Source: Hymenobacter arizonensis
GTDB lineage: Bacteria; Bacteroidota; Bacteroidia; Cytophagales; Hymenobacteraceae
Direction: 5' to 3'
Assembly (NCBI RefSeq): GCF_900115775.1
Contig: NZ_FOXS01000002.1
Coordinates: 186,001 to 250,000 of the forward strand
DNA: 64,000 nucleotides
Shown here: in pieces, positions 8,419-15,390 of the stretch
Numbering within the stretch: the first letter of the stretch is position 1
Layout of the letters: each line of letters starts with the position of its first letter
Program-made: the position numbers and the translations under genes
The notes under the pieces: model-generated
What the model was told of the DNA's origin: nothing
The model's database searches: none
Seen by the model: the letters and a program-made list of their open reading frames with translations, nothing else

Positions 8419-8991
8419 CTATGCCAGCGAGTCGAGCGAAACCCGCTCGGGCAGCATCAGGCGGCGGAATTCGCTTACCGAATAACCCGTTACCTGGCGG
8501 AACTGGTTGCTGAGATGCTGGCCCGAACTGTAGCGCATCTGGTCGGCTATCTGGTTTAGGGTCAGTTCGCCGTAGCTGAGCATTTCTTTCACGCGCTCAA
8601 TTTTGAGGCGGATGAGGTATTTCTCGATGGTGAGGTGCGCGGTGCGCGAAAATACCTTGCTCAGGTGCGAGTAAGTAGCGGCAAACCGGTCGGTGAGGAA
8701 AGCCGAAGTGGTGAGGGGCGAGCGGGCCGTGCGCAGGTGCTCAAGGTAGTCGGCCAGCACGGTTTTGATTTGCTCGGTGAGCTGCTCGGCGCGGCCCATC
8801 AGCAGCTCAAAGCCGGCGGCTTCGAGCAGGGGAGCCAGGTCTTCGGGGTTGGCGGGGGTGGCTTCGTCGAGCTCGGCCACGCCCAAGGTCACTGCCTTGG
8901 GGTGATAGCCGGCCCGCTCCAACAAGTTGTGCACGGCTTCGACGCACCGTGGGCACACCATATTTTTGATATGCAGTAGGTTGGTTTTCAA
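8419..8991 (-). CDS. AraC-type regulator with HMA-like N-terminal domain
   Basis: A 190-residue protein. The first 70 residues look like a heavy-metal-associated (HMA) domain: HIKNMVCPRCVEAVHNLLERAGY carries a C-x-x-C pair at Cys13 and Cys16, and later GFELL closes a ferredoxin-like fold. From about residue 95 to 180 there is a typical AraC/XylS double helix-turn-helix domain (IEKYLIRLKIERVKEMLSYGELTLNQIA, YSSGQHLSNQFRQVTGYSVSEFR). The arrangement suggests a transcription factor that senses a soft metal such as Cu(I) or Zn(II) directly, although its targets are not adjacent. The gene for a small membrane protein ends 5 bp upstream on the same strand, so the two are probably co-transcribed. 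A strong terminator follows. Confidence 0.88.
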   Translation of the reverse strand: MKTNLLHIKNMVCPRCVEAVHNLLERAGYHPKAVTLGVAELDEATPANPEDLAPLLEAAGFELLMGRAEQLTEQIKTVLADYLEHLRTARSPLTTSAFLTDRFAATYSHLSKVFSRTAHLTIEKYLIRLKIERVKEMLSYGELTLNQIADQMRYSSGQHLSNQFRQVTGYSVSEFRRLMLPERVSLDSLA

Positions 8992-8996
8992 GGGCT

Positions 8997-9356
8997 TTAA
9001 CGAGTTTCGGGCCGCCGCGAGGTGGCCGGTGAAGAAAAAGAACGAGTTGCTGCTGAACCGCCACTTGCCCGGCGCGGACGCGGTGCCGGAGTCGAAACCT
9101 CCGCCCAGCCACGACCAAACCAGTGCTCAGTGGCCCAGGTCACGAAAGGCACAACGGCCAGGAACGTAACAGCCAGCAGCCAGAACAATACGGCAAATGC
9201 GGAAAAAAGTCGACCAAAGAAATGGTCGCTGATTCCAAACAGATAAACCACCAGCGTTAGTGCCAACACCAAGCTCACGCCCGCCAGCACGCCCACGCGC
9301 CGCCAGGGCCAGGTAGCGACGTGTTTTTGGAGGCGATTACGCAAGGTCAGCGGCAT
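8997..9356 (-). CDS. Small membrane protein, function unknown
   Basis: A 119-residue protein with two long hydrophobic segments (VGVLAGVSLVLALTLVVYLF and FSAFAVLFWLLAVTFLAVVPFV) and a basic, Ser/Arg/Pro-rich tail. The start at 9356 (MPLTLRNRL) is chosen over upstream codons that give an implausible Cys/Trp-rich extension. It ends 5 bp before the AraC/HMA regulator gene, which suggests one transcription unit; no family is recognised. Confidence 0.6.
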   Translation of the reverse strand: MPLTLRNRLQKHVATWPWRRVGVLAGVSLVLALTLVVYLFGISDHFFGRLFSAFAVLFWLLAVTFLAVVPFVTWATEHWFGRGWAEVSTPAPRPRRASGGSAATRSFSSPATSRRPETR

Positions 9357-9411
9357 AATTCTGGAGGGTTGAGAAAGTGAAAATACGGCAAAAATTACTT
9401 CGAACCACCAG

Positions 9412-10014
9412 CTAACCCAACAGCGCCAGCAGCTCTTGCTGCAGGGCTTGGCCGCCATCGGCCTCGTACCAGGCATTCATGGTTTTTATTATTTCATTGA
9501 TGTGCAAAGACTTATCGGCGTGCAATTGTTTGGAAAGCACTTGTGCCGCGGCCGGGCGGGGGCCCCAGTCGCCCAAATCGTTCCCGGTGCCCTGCTCACG
9601 CCGAATGAGCTTGGGAATGCTGTTGCCCCCGTTGGTTTGGTGGGCCGCCATCAGGTCGGGGTGCTCGGAGCGGAGTAGCACGTGCAGCGCCACGCGGCCC
9701 GCACTTTCATCGGCTAGGCGCGCCAACAGGGGCAGCAGGTGGGCCGTGTCGCCGCACCAGGCTTCGCCGAGCACCAGCCAGTCTTCGGGCTGGGGCAGGC
9801 GGGTTAATTTTTCTACCAGTTCGGGCAGCAAGGGCAGGGCGTAGGCGCGGTCAAGGTGCTGCCGGTTTTGGTCGGTGTAGCGGATGAGGCCAGGGCTCTG
9901 GTCGGGGCCGGTGGTGCGGCGCTCGGCGGCGAGCGTGTCCATCAGGGCCCGGAACTGGACGTAGGTGTAGGCCGGCGCAGGAACCGCTGCGGGCGCTGGA
10001 AAGGAGTTGGGCAT
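9412..10014 (-). CDS. Thioredoxin family protein
   Basis: A 200-residue protein with a thioredoxin-like fold. The strand WLVLGEAWCGDTAHLLPLLARL places a Trp-Cys-Gly-Asp sequence where thioredoxins have WCGPC, so only one redox cysteine remains, as in the WCGD subgroup of Bacteroidota. The later GGNSIPKLIRRE element resembles the cis-Pro loop. No signal peptide is convincing, which points to the cytoplasm. A role in thiol chemistry or stress is possible, but substrates are unknown. The start MPNSFPAP at 10014 is preferred over a longer Cys/Arg-rich extension. Confidence 0.8.
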   Translation of the reverse strand: MPNSFPAPAAVPAPAYTYVQFRALMDTLAAERRTTGPDQSPGLIRYTDQNRQHLDRAYALPLLPELVEKLTRLPQPEDWLVLGEAWCGDTAHLLPLLARLADESAGRVALHVLLRSEHPDLMAAHQTNGGNSIPKLIRREQGTGNDLGDWGPRPAAAQVLSKQLHADKSLHINEIIKTMNAWYEADGGQALQQELLALLG

Positions 10015-10100
10015 CAGCACAAAAGGGAGAATGACGGCGCGGCGCGCAACCAAACAGGCGCAGCTCACGCTACAACCGTACCCGCGCCCCAGAGTTCGGG

Positions 10101-10132
10101 TTGTGCGGCGGCAAGTTATTTTTCTACCTTGC
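10101..10132 (+). promoter_or_regulatory. Candidate promoter of small lipoprotein gene
   Basis: TTGTG at 10101-10105 and TACCTTGC at 10125-10132 resemble the Bacteroidota -33 (TTTG) and -7 (TAnnTTTG) elements, 19 bp apart. The lipoprotein start codon lies 45 bp further on. Confidence 0.35.
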
Positions 10133-10176
10133 GGCTGCGCTCATTCTCACCTCCTCACCTCTGCTTACCCTCTTTC

Positions 10177-10452
10177 ATGCTGTTGAAAAATCTCCTCCGT
10201 CCCTTGGCCCTGGCCTGTGCCCTCACCGCCACGTTTAGCGCCTGCAGCTCTGGCACCAAAGAGGGCGACACCAACGTAGAACGCGGCTACACCAAAAAAA
10301 GGACCCCGAACCACATCGATGGCTCGCCAACCGGCGACTCGGCTACTTCCGGCATGACCCGCCAGACCGGCCCCCGCCAGCCCACCGGCAAAGAGGTTTA
10401 CAAAGCCGCGGCCGATGCCAAAGACCGCAACCACGACGGAATCGCCGATTAA
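10177..10452 (+). CDS. Small lipoprotein
   Basis: A 91-residue protein. The signal peptide (LLRPLALACALTATFSAC) ends at a lipobox-like SAC, which puts the lipidated Cys at residue 23. The mature part is polar and probably disordered, and ends in DAKDRNHDGIAD, an Asp/Asn-rich stretch like a calcium-binding EF-hand loop. It probably sits in the outer membrane, facing the periplasm or the surface. The frame is open upstream, but ATG 10177 is the only start that gives a signal peptide. A perfect terminator hairpin follows. Confidence 0.65.
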   Translation: MLLKNLLRPLALACALTATFSACSSGTKEGDTNVERGYTKKRTPNHIDGSPTGDSATSGMTRQTGPRQPTGKEVYKAAADAKDRNHDGIAD

Positions 10453-10574
10453 GCAGATAGCGTCCTGCTGGCTCTTTTGCTGAAAACTCCGTCGCGACTG
10501 AGACAGCTCGCCGCGCATGCTCGGCACGACGTGCTACTCGCGAGTGCGCACCACTTCATTGCCAAAGCACAAAA

Positions 10575-10604
10575 AAAGGCCCCTACCGTACGGTAGGGGC
10601 CTTT
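10575..10604. terminator. Bidirectional terminator
   Basis: A 30-bp perfect palindrome (AAAGGCCCCTACCG, loop TA, and its inverse) with an A-run on the left and a T-rich run on the right. It lies between the convergent small lipoprotein gene (+) and the BtuG-like gene (-). Confidence 0.85.
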
Positions 10605-10675
10605 CCTTTTTTGCAGAATTTAGGAGAGCTTCGGTAGAGGGGAATTTGGTAGAGGGAATTGGTAGAAGAGTAGGT

Positions 10676-11752
10676 TTAGTAGAACACGAAGCCGTTGGGG
10701 CCCACTTTCACTTCGAAAGAGTCGATGGCCACGCCCGTGGCCTGGTAGCGGATGAAGCGGCCGTTGGTGCTGAAGCTGGGCGCAACCGCTGCAAATACCG
10801 TGTTGTCGCGCGGGTCGATGGCAAAGCCCGAGAAGCTGCGGCGGATGAAGGGCGTTGTGGGCAGGGCCGTGGCCGCAGTGCTCATCTGATATTCGGCGCC
10901 GCCGAAGGCGTAGTAGAGCTGGTCTTTGGCCGGGTTGATGCGCAGCTTGCTGGGACCGCCGGTAGCCGGGAACGTGAGCTTGAACTGAGTGGCCGGGCTG
11001 TTAGGGCTGAAGCGGATGAGCGCGCCGTTGGACACGCGGGTAGCCGTGAAGGGCGGCGTGCTCAGGTAAGTCACGAAGCCCGAGCAGAGCACCCATACGT
11101 TGCCGTCTTTGTCGGCCACCATGCTCGAGGGGCCGTCGGATAAGGTGACGGTAGACGACACGGCGGCCGAAGCCTCGTCAACGATAGTGACCGTATTGTC
11201 CAGGCTGTTGGGTACGTAGATTTTACCACCCAGGGCCAGCAGCTGCTCGGGGTTGCGGCCCACGGGCACGCTCCGGATTACGGCGTTGGTGCTGAGGTCG
11301 AGGATGCTGAGCACGCCCGGCAGGTAGCCCGTGAAGGGACCGCGCCACTCCGTGACGTAGCCCCGGGTGGCCGAGGTGGAGGTGAAATAGCGAGGCTGGT
11401 CGAGCCCATTGATGGTGCCGGCCGTCTTGAAATCGGGCAGGGTCACCACCTCAATTTTATTAGAAGCGTTGACCACGATGTAGCCGCGGTTGCCCTGCAC
11501 GCCCATGCTCTGAACCACGTCGCCGAGCTTGGCGCCGCCGTTGGCGCTGCCGAAGGCATCTACGTTCAGGGTCTTGGAGGCTTTGTCAAATATGCTTACG
11601 GCGCCATCACCAGCGCCAAACCGGCCTTCGCTAAGCACGAATACGCCCGTAGTGGGGGCCGGCTCCGGCACCGGAACGATTTCGGCAGCTTTGGGGTCGC
11701 AGGCAGCCAACAAGGCCAGCCCCGCAAGGAAAGGAACAAACTGTTTTTTCAT
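10676..11752 (-). CDS. BtuG-like beta-propeller surface lipoprotein (DUF5074/YncE type)
   Basis: A 358-residue protein with a lipoprotein signal peptide (lipobox LLAAC, Cys at about residue 18) and a seven-bladed beta-propeller-like body: repeated NKIEVVTLPDF, GVLSILDLSTNAVIRSVPVG and NTVTIVDEASAAV strands. Its opening VFVLSEGRFGAGDGAVS is the DUF5074 signature as I know it. In Bacteroides the BtuG lipoproteins are surface propellers that capture vitamin B12 and pass it to BtuB. Here the gene lies 82 bp downstream of a BtuB-like receptor that has a cobalamin riboswitch upstream, so the same role is inferred. The start is ATG 11752 (MKKQF), not the GTG four codons earlier. Confidence 0.8.
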   Translation of the reverse strand: MKKQFVPFLAGLALLAACDPKAAEIVPVPEPAPTTGVFVLSEGRFGAGDGAVSIFDKASKTLNVDAFGSANGGAKLGDVVQSMGVQGNRGYIVVNASNKIEVVTLPDFKTAGTINGLDQPRYFTSTSATRGYVTEWRGPFTGYLPGVLSILDLSTNAVIRSVPVGRNPEQLLALGGKIYVPNSLDNTVTIVDEASAAVSSTVTLSDGPSSMVADKDGNVWVLCSGFVTYLSTPPFTATRVSNGALIRFSPNSPATQFKLTFPATGGPSKLRINPAKDQLYYAFGGAEYQMSTAATALPTTPFIRRSFSGFAIDPRDNTVFAAVAPSFSTNGRFIRYQATGVAIDSFEVKVGPNGFVFY

Positions 11753-11834
11753 GAAATGAAGCACCGGCCTTGGCCGGCAATAAAAAATAAGAAATGGAGA
11801 GGTTTAGGTAGAAAGGCCAGGGCCTGCCATCGGC

Positions 11835-13844
11835 TTAATTCCAGCTCAGGCGCAAGCTGCCGCCCACGGTGCGCGGCGGGGCCGGCCGGCCGGGGTAGCT
11901 GTCGTAGGCCTGGTTGAGCAGGTTGGCGGCCTGTACCAGCACCAGCAGGCTGGTGCCCGCTGGCCCGTGCAGCGTGCGCCCCACCGTGGCCCCAAGCAGC
12001 CCGGTCCCGGGCAGGAAATCGGTGCCCGAGGCGCTGGTGTAGCGGAAGCTGGTGAACACAAACGTGCCGCTCACCAGCCAGTCGCGCCAGCGGTGGTCGG
12101 TGGCGAAGCTGGCCTGGTGCTGGGGCACAAACGCCAGCTGCACGCCCACGGGGTCGGAGTCGGCGGTGGAGCCCTGGGTTTTGCGGGTGTCGGTAAAGTG
12201 GTAGGCCATTTGCGCGCTGCCGGTGTAATGACCCTGGCGCCGGCGCAGGGCCGTGCTGGCCTCTAGGCCCTGGCTGCGTACCTGCCGCAGGTTGCGCGGG
12301 CTCCAGATGCCCGTGCCGGCCGTGGGCAGCCACTGCACCCAGTCGTCCACGTCCTGGCGGAAGGCCGTAAGCTCGGTTTCCAGGGTGGTGCGGCGGCCCC
12401 AGCTCAGGCGGTGGCGCAGTCCGGCTTCGGAACCAAAGCCTGACTCGGGGCGCAGTGAGGGGTTGCCGCCCGGCAGCCAGTACCGCTCGTTGAGGGTAGG
12501 CGCCCGGTAGCTGCGCGCTGCGCTGGCTTTGGCGGTGAGTTGGTGAGTTGGTGAGTTGGTGAGCGTATCGATTGGGGCAGGCAGGAGGTCCCATTCCAGG
12601 CCCACGGTGGGCGTGAGCGGGGCCAGGCCGGCAGGCAGCACGGCCTGGCGCAGGTTGGCGGAGAGGCGCAGGCCTGGGCGGGGGTCGTAGCGCAACAGGG
12701 CGAAGGCGGCGGCGCGGTTTTCGGTGATGGTCTCGGAGCCGTAGCCGCCCACCAGGGCGGCAAAGTGCTGGGCTTCGGCGCCCAGGCGCAGGCTGCCGCG
12801 GGCGCCCAGAGCAGACGTGTGCTCGGCCTGGGCCTGGGTGGTGCGCACGCGCGAATTGCTGGGGGTGCCCCGGTCGCGGTAGTTGATAATGTCTTCGAAC
12901 CAGGCGCCGCGCACGGCCCATTGCTGCCGGGCGGCCAAGTGGCGATAGCCCAGCACCAAGCGGCGGCTTTGGTCGCGCTCGCGGGCTTCGCTGCCCGCCA
13001 CGTTCACGCCCGACTGTATTTCGCGGTCGGCGTCGGTGAGCCAGGCGGCGGCGGTCACCTCGCCGGCTGTGCCCACGCGCCAGGCCACGTCGGGGCTGAT
13101 GCTCCACTGGTGGCGCAGGGCGGCGTTTTGGAGAGTGTAGCGCACGGGGCCGCGGGCTTCGCGCAGCACGTAGGAGTAGTTGTTCTGGGCTTCGCGGTAG
13201 CTGGCGGCCACGCGCACGGCCACGGTGGGGGTGGTGGTGCGGGCTTCGAGGCTGCCGCCCAGCAGCCCGAAGCTGCCGGCATCGAATTGGGCGCTGCCGC
13301 GGGAGCCGGGCCGCCAGTCGGGGTCGTTGTTAAGGAGCACGGCTCCGCCCACGGCGCCGCTGCCGTAGAGCGCCGCGGCCGGCCCGGGCTGAATTGAAAC
13401 GCGGGTGTTGGTCCCTACCGGCAACAGGGCGAAGTCGTTCTGGCCCAGCGTGGGGAGCATGATGTTCAGCCCGTTCCAGAGCACGGCGGTGTGCTGAGCC
13501 GAGGTGCCGCGCAGGGCAATGGTGGCCAGCTGGCCGGGGCCGTAGTTTTTCAGGATGAGCGGCGTGCGGGCCTGCAGCACGTCGGCCAGGTTGCCGCCGC
13601 GGTACTGGGCGAGCACGGCCGAATCGAGCTCGAAGCGACGGCTGCCCACGGCAAACCGCTCGGGGCCCACGGCGCGCACCTGCACTTCGGAGAGGCGGTG
13701 CTGGCGCTGGCTGAGGCGGGCCGAATCGGGCGGCGCGGCAGCCGGGCCGGGCACCTGCTGCCCCACGGCTACGCCCGGGCCCGCCAGCAGCGCCCAGAGC
13801 AGGCCACGCCGCCAGGCAGCGCGTCCGAAATTAAAAAAATGCAT
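11835..13844 (-). CDS. btuB: BtuB-like TonB-dependent receptor for cobalamin
   Basis: A 669-residue outer-membrane receptor: signal peptide, then a TonB-box/plug region (HRLSEVQVRAVGPERF; LADVLQARTPLILKNYGPGQLATIALRGTSAQHTAVLWNG) without a carboxypeptidase-like extension, and a C-terminal 22-strand-type barrel ending in Trp-Asn. The extended plug ALYGSGAVGGAVLL is classical. It should import vitamin B12 with energy from TonB. This substrate follows from the cobalamin riboswitch upstream (14009-14212) and the BtuG-like gene downstream. ATG 13844 is taken as the start because it gives a signal peptide; an in-frame TTG lies 12 codons earlier. An 8-bp tandem repeat lies in the barrel region at 12534-12563. 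Confidence 0.9.
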   Translation of the reverse strand: MHFFNFGRAAWRRGLLWALLAGPGVAVGQQVPGPAAAPPDSARLSQRQHRLSEVQVRAVGPERFAVGSRRFELDSAVLAQYRGGNLADVLQARTPLILKNYGPGQLATIALRGTSAQHTAVLWNGLNIMLPTLGQNDFALLPVGTNTRVSIQPGPAAALYGSGAVGGAVLLNNDPDWRPGSRGSAQFDAGSFGLLGGSLEARTTTPTVAVRVAASYREAQNNYSYVLREARGPVRYTLQNAALRHQWSISPDVAWRVGTAGEVTAAAWLTDADREIQSGVNVAGSEARERDQSRRLVLGYRHLAARQQWAVRGAWFEDIINYRDRGTPSNSRVRTTQAQAEHTSALGARGSLRLGAEAQHFAALVGGYGSETITENRAAAFALLRYDPRPGLRLSANLRQAVLPAGLAPLTPTVGLEWDLLPAPIDTLTNSPTHQLTAKASAARSYRAPTLNERYWLPGGNPSLRPESGFGSEAGLRHRLSWGRRTTLETELTAFRQDVDDWVQWLPTAGTGIWSPRNLRQVRSQGLEASTALRRRQGHYTGSAQMAYHFTDTRKTQGSTADSDPVGVQLAFVPQHQASFATDHRWRDWLVSGTFVFTSFRYTSASGTDFLPGTGLLGATVGRTLHGPAGTSLLVLVQAANLLNQAYDSYPGRPAPPRTVGGSLRLSWN
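12534..12563. repeat. 8-bp tandem repeat inside btuB-like gene
   Basis: GGTGAGTT is repeated 3.75 times without interruption. The unit is not a multiple of three, so loss or gain of one copy would shift the reading frame. The encoded peptide on the minus strand (LTNSPTHQLT) lies in the barrel part, probably in a loop. Confidence 0.8.
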
Positions 13845-13846
13845 CC

Positions 13847-13878
13847 GAATCAAATTTTCGATAAAGAAAATTCGATTC
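13847..13878 (-). promoter_or_regulatory. Hairpin abutting the btuB start codon
   Basis: Arms of 13 nt (GAATCGAATTTTC and GAAAATTTGATTC, one wobble position) around a 6-nt loop end 2 nt before the ATG at 13844. In the transcript this would cover the ribosome-binding area. It lies between the cobalamin riboswitch and the gene and may be part of the expression platform that controls translation. Confidence 0.5.
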
Positions 13879-14008
13879 AAAACCCCTCGTGGCTGCCTTC
13901 AAGCGAAGAAAACCACTGCCGGGCCGAGGCCGAAAAACAGTTGTAAAACCAGCCACCCGAAGGCCGCTGCTGCTCTCTTTCTCCATCCGTCCTCCGCGAA
14001 TGCTGAAC

Positions 14009-14212
14009 CTGTGAATGTCCGGGCAGGTCTCCTGGCTTGCTCCGCCGAGTGGGCCGCCTTCCCATTCCTTGCCTTGGTTTTCAAAGAGAAACCAGCGGCG
14101 AACAGTGGCATGTGGGCCCACCCCGATATGGAGCGTACAGTTGCGGGGACAGCTCCGGCGTTGAACCGGATTCCCTTTTCAGCCGCGCCCCGCGATTGGG
14201 GTTTGGCACCTT
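14009..14212 (-). promoter_or_regulatory. Cobalamin riboswitch
   Basis: Read on the minus strand, the element begins with GGTGCCAAACCCC and contains AAGGGAATCCGGTTCAA, GGAGCTGTCCCCGCAACTGT and GGGAAGGCG. It ends with the B12 box GCCAGGAGACCTGCC followed by a closing stem. These are the conserved blocks of the adenosylcobalamin/cobalamin riboswitch in their usual order. A -7 box lies just upstream and the btuB-like gene just downstream. Binding of B12 should reduce expression of the receptor operon. Confidence 0.95.
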
Positions 14213-14220
14213 GACGGGGA

Positions 14221-14228
14221 CAAAGATA
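14221..14228 (-). promoter_or_regulatory. -7 box of the B12 uptake operon, with nearby palindrome
   Basis: TATCTTTG on the minus strand fits TAnnTTTG exactly and would start transcription a few bases before the riboswitch. About 10 bp further upstream (14239-14253) lies the perfect palindrome GCTGACTCAGTCAGC, which overlaps the region of the -33 element and could be a protein-binding site. Confidence 0.55.
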
Positions 14229-14278
14229 GGCAGTAGCGCTGACTCAGTCAGCGGTATTTGGGTACGACCGCGCTACTG

Positions 14279-15133
14279 TCATCGCCGCACGGTGATGCCG
14301 ACGAAGTACTCTTTGTCGCTCAGGCGGTTCAGGGCAATGTGGGTGCCGGCGTCGAGCTGAACATTGGGCGTAAGCTTCAGGAGCGGGGCAATATTGAAGG
14401 AAGCCTCCCAGCGCTGCTGCAGGGTATTCCATTGGCCCACGCCTTCGGTGATGAGGCCTAGTTTTTTGGTAAAGTCGTATTCCAGAGCCACGGAGGGCGT
14501 AAACTGCAAGTAGCGGCCGGCCTTCTCACGGTCGTAGTTGAGGTCGCTGGCAAGCTGAAATTCCAGGTTGGCTTTGTCGCTGACCTCAATGTCGCTGGTG
14601 ACTATCATGCCGTATTCGCGCCCGCCCTGGCCTACCCGCCCGCCGCTGGGCAGGCGCACCAGCCCAATCACGGCCAAGGCAAACGAGCCGTCTTGCTCGT
14701 GGCCCAGGAAATTGTGCTTGACGCGGAGCATGAGGTCGCCGAAAGCCGCGTTGCGGCTCTCCCACTCGCTGGTGCCAGCGGGTCGTGACTTGGCCACGGT
14801 GTACATGGGAAACTCCAGCTGCACGTCGGTTTGGCGGCCCAGGCCAAACTTGAGCATGGTGTAGGCCATCCGTAATTCGCGGCTCAACTCATCATTTCCC
14901 TTGCCGCTGTTGCGGAGCCGGACGGCATCCATTTCCACCTGCAGGTGGCCAGCATCAACGGTGAAAGGGCTTTCGGTGACGCCGGGCCGGTCGGGCTGCA
15001 GCTCGCGCAGGCGGTTGCGGGGCACGGGCTTGCGCCAGCTATAGTGGGCCGAATCGTAAACCGTAGGCTTTGATTGCTGCTGAGCTTGGCAGAACAGTGG
15101 AAGAAAGCACAAGCACCAGAGAATTTGTTTCAT
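14279..15133 (-). CDS. Outer-membrane beta-barrel protein, transporter-like (phenol MetA/DUF-type)
   Basis: A 284-residue protein with a signal peptide (MKQILWCLCFLPLFCQAQ) and a run of alternating amphipathic strands. The motif LQPDRPGVTESPFTVDAGHLQVEMD resembles barrel proteins annotated as transporters of the MetA-pathway-of-phenol-degradation type, common in Bacteroidota. It ends in a strand finishing with Arg-Arg rather than the usual aromatic residue. It lies upstream of the B12 riboswitch promoter on the same strand but has no evident functional link. The start is ATG 15133; five codons upstream in frame there is an alternative. Confidence 0.65.
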   Translation of the reverse strand: MKQILWCLCFLPLFCQAQQQSKPTVYDSAHYSWRKPVPRNRLRELQPDRPGVTESPFTVDAGHLQVEMDAVRLRNSGKGNDELSRELRMAYTMLKFGLGRQTDVQLEFPMYTVAKSRPAGTSEWESRNAAFGDLMLRVKHNFLGHEQDGSFALAVIGLVRLPSGGRVGQGGREYGMIVTSDIEVSDKANLEFQLASDLNYDREKAGRYLQFTPSVALEYDFTKKLGLITEGVGQWNTLQQRWEASFNIAPLLKLTPNVQLDAGTHIALNRLSDKEYFVGITVRR

Positions 15134-15206
15134 GCCGCTTCTACGCAACTGCTTTTATTTAGGCCAAGCTGGCTCACCAGGTGTCGGTTTATCCCCGTTC
15201 TAATCG

Positions 15207-15351
15207 TCTGTCATGCTGAGCTTGCGAAGCATCTTATCAGGTCAGCACGATGTGTTCATGCATGACAAGGTGCTTCCTTCGTCAGCATGACAGGCGATAG
15301 AGTTTACTGCTGCACGCGAGATGCTTCGACTCCGCTCAGCATGACGGCCCG
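15207..15351. repeat. Cluster of GTCATGCTGAGC-type palindromic repeats
   Basis: Three related units lie in a row: GTCATGCTGAGCTTGCGAAG near 15210, an inverted GTGCTTCCTTCGTCAGCATG near 15269, and GAGATGCTTCGACTCCGCTC near 15319. The same word forms the tail of the in-frame repeat at 7270-7300 and a perfect hairpin at 55678-55712, and a decayed copy lies near 19689-19724. They are REP-like intergenic elements. Confidence 0.7.
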
Positions 15352-15390
15352 TAGCTACATGATGACCGATAATTAACTAATGGATGAAGC

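Noticed and set aside
15207..15351. CRISPR-like repeat cluster
   Set aside because: The units are inverted relative to each other, vary in sequence and have irregular spacing; no cas genes. They are REP-like elements.
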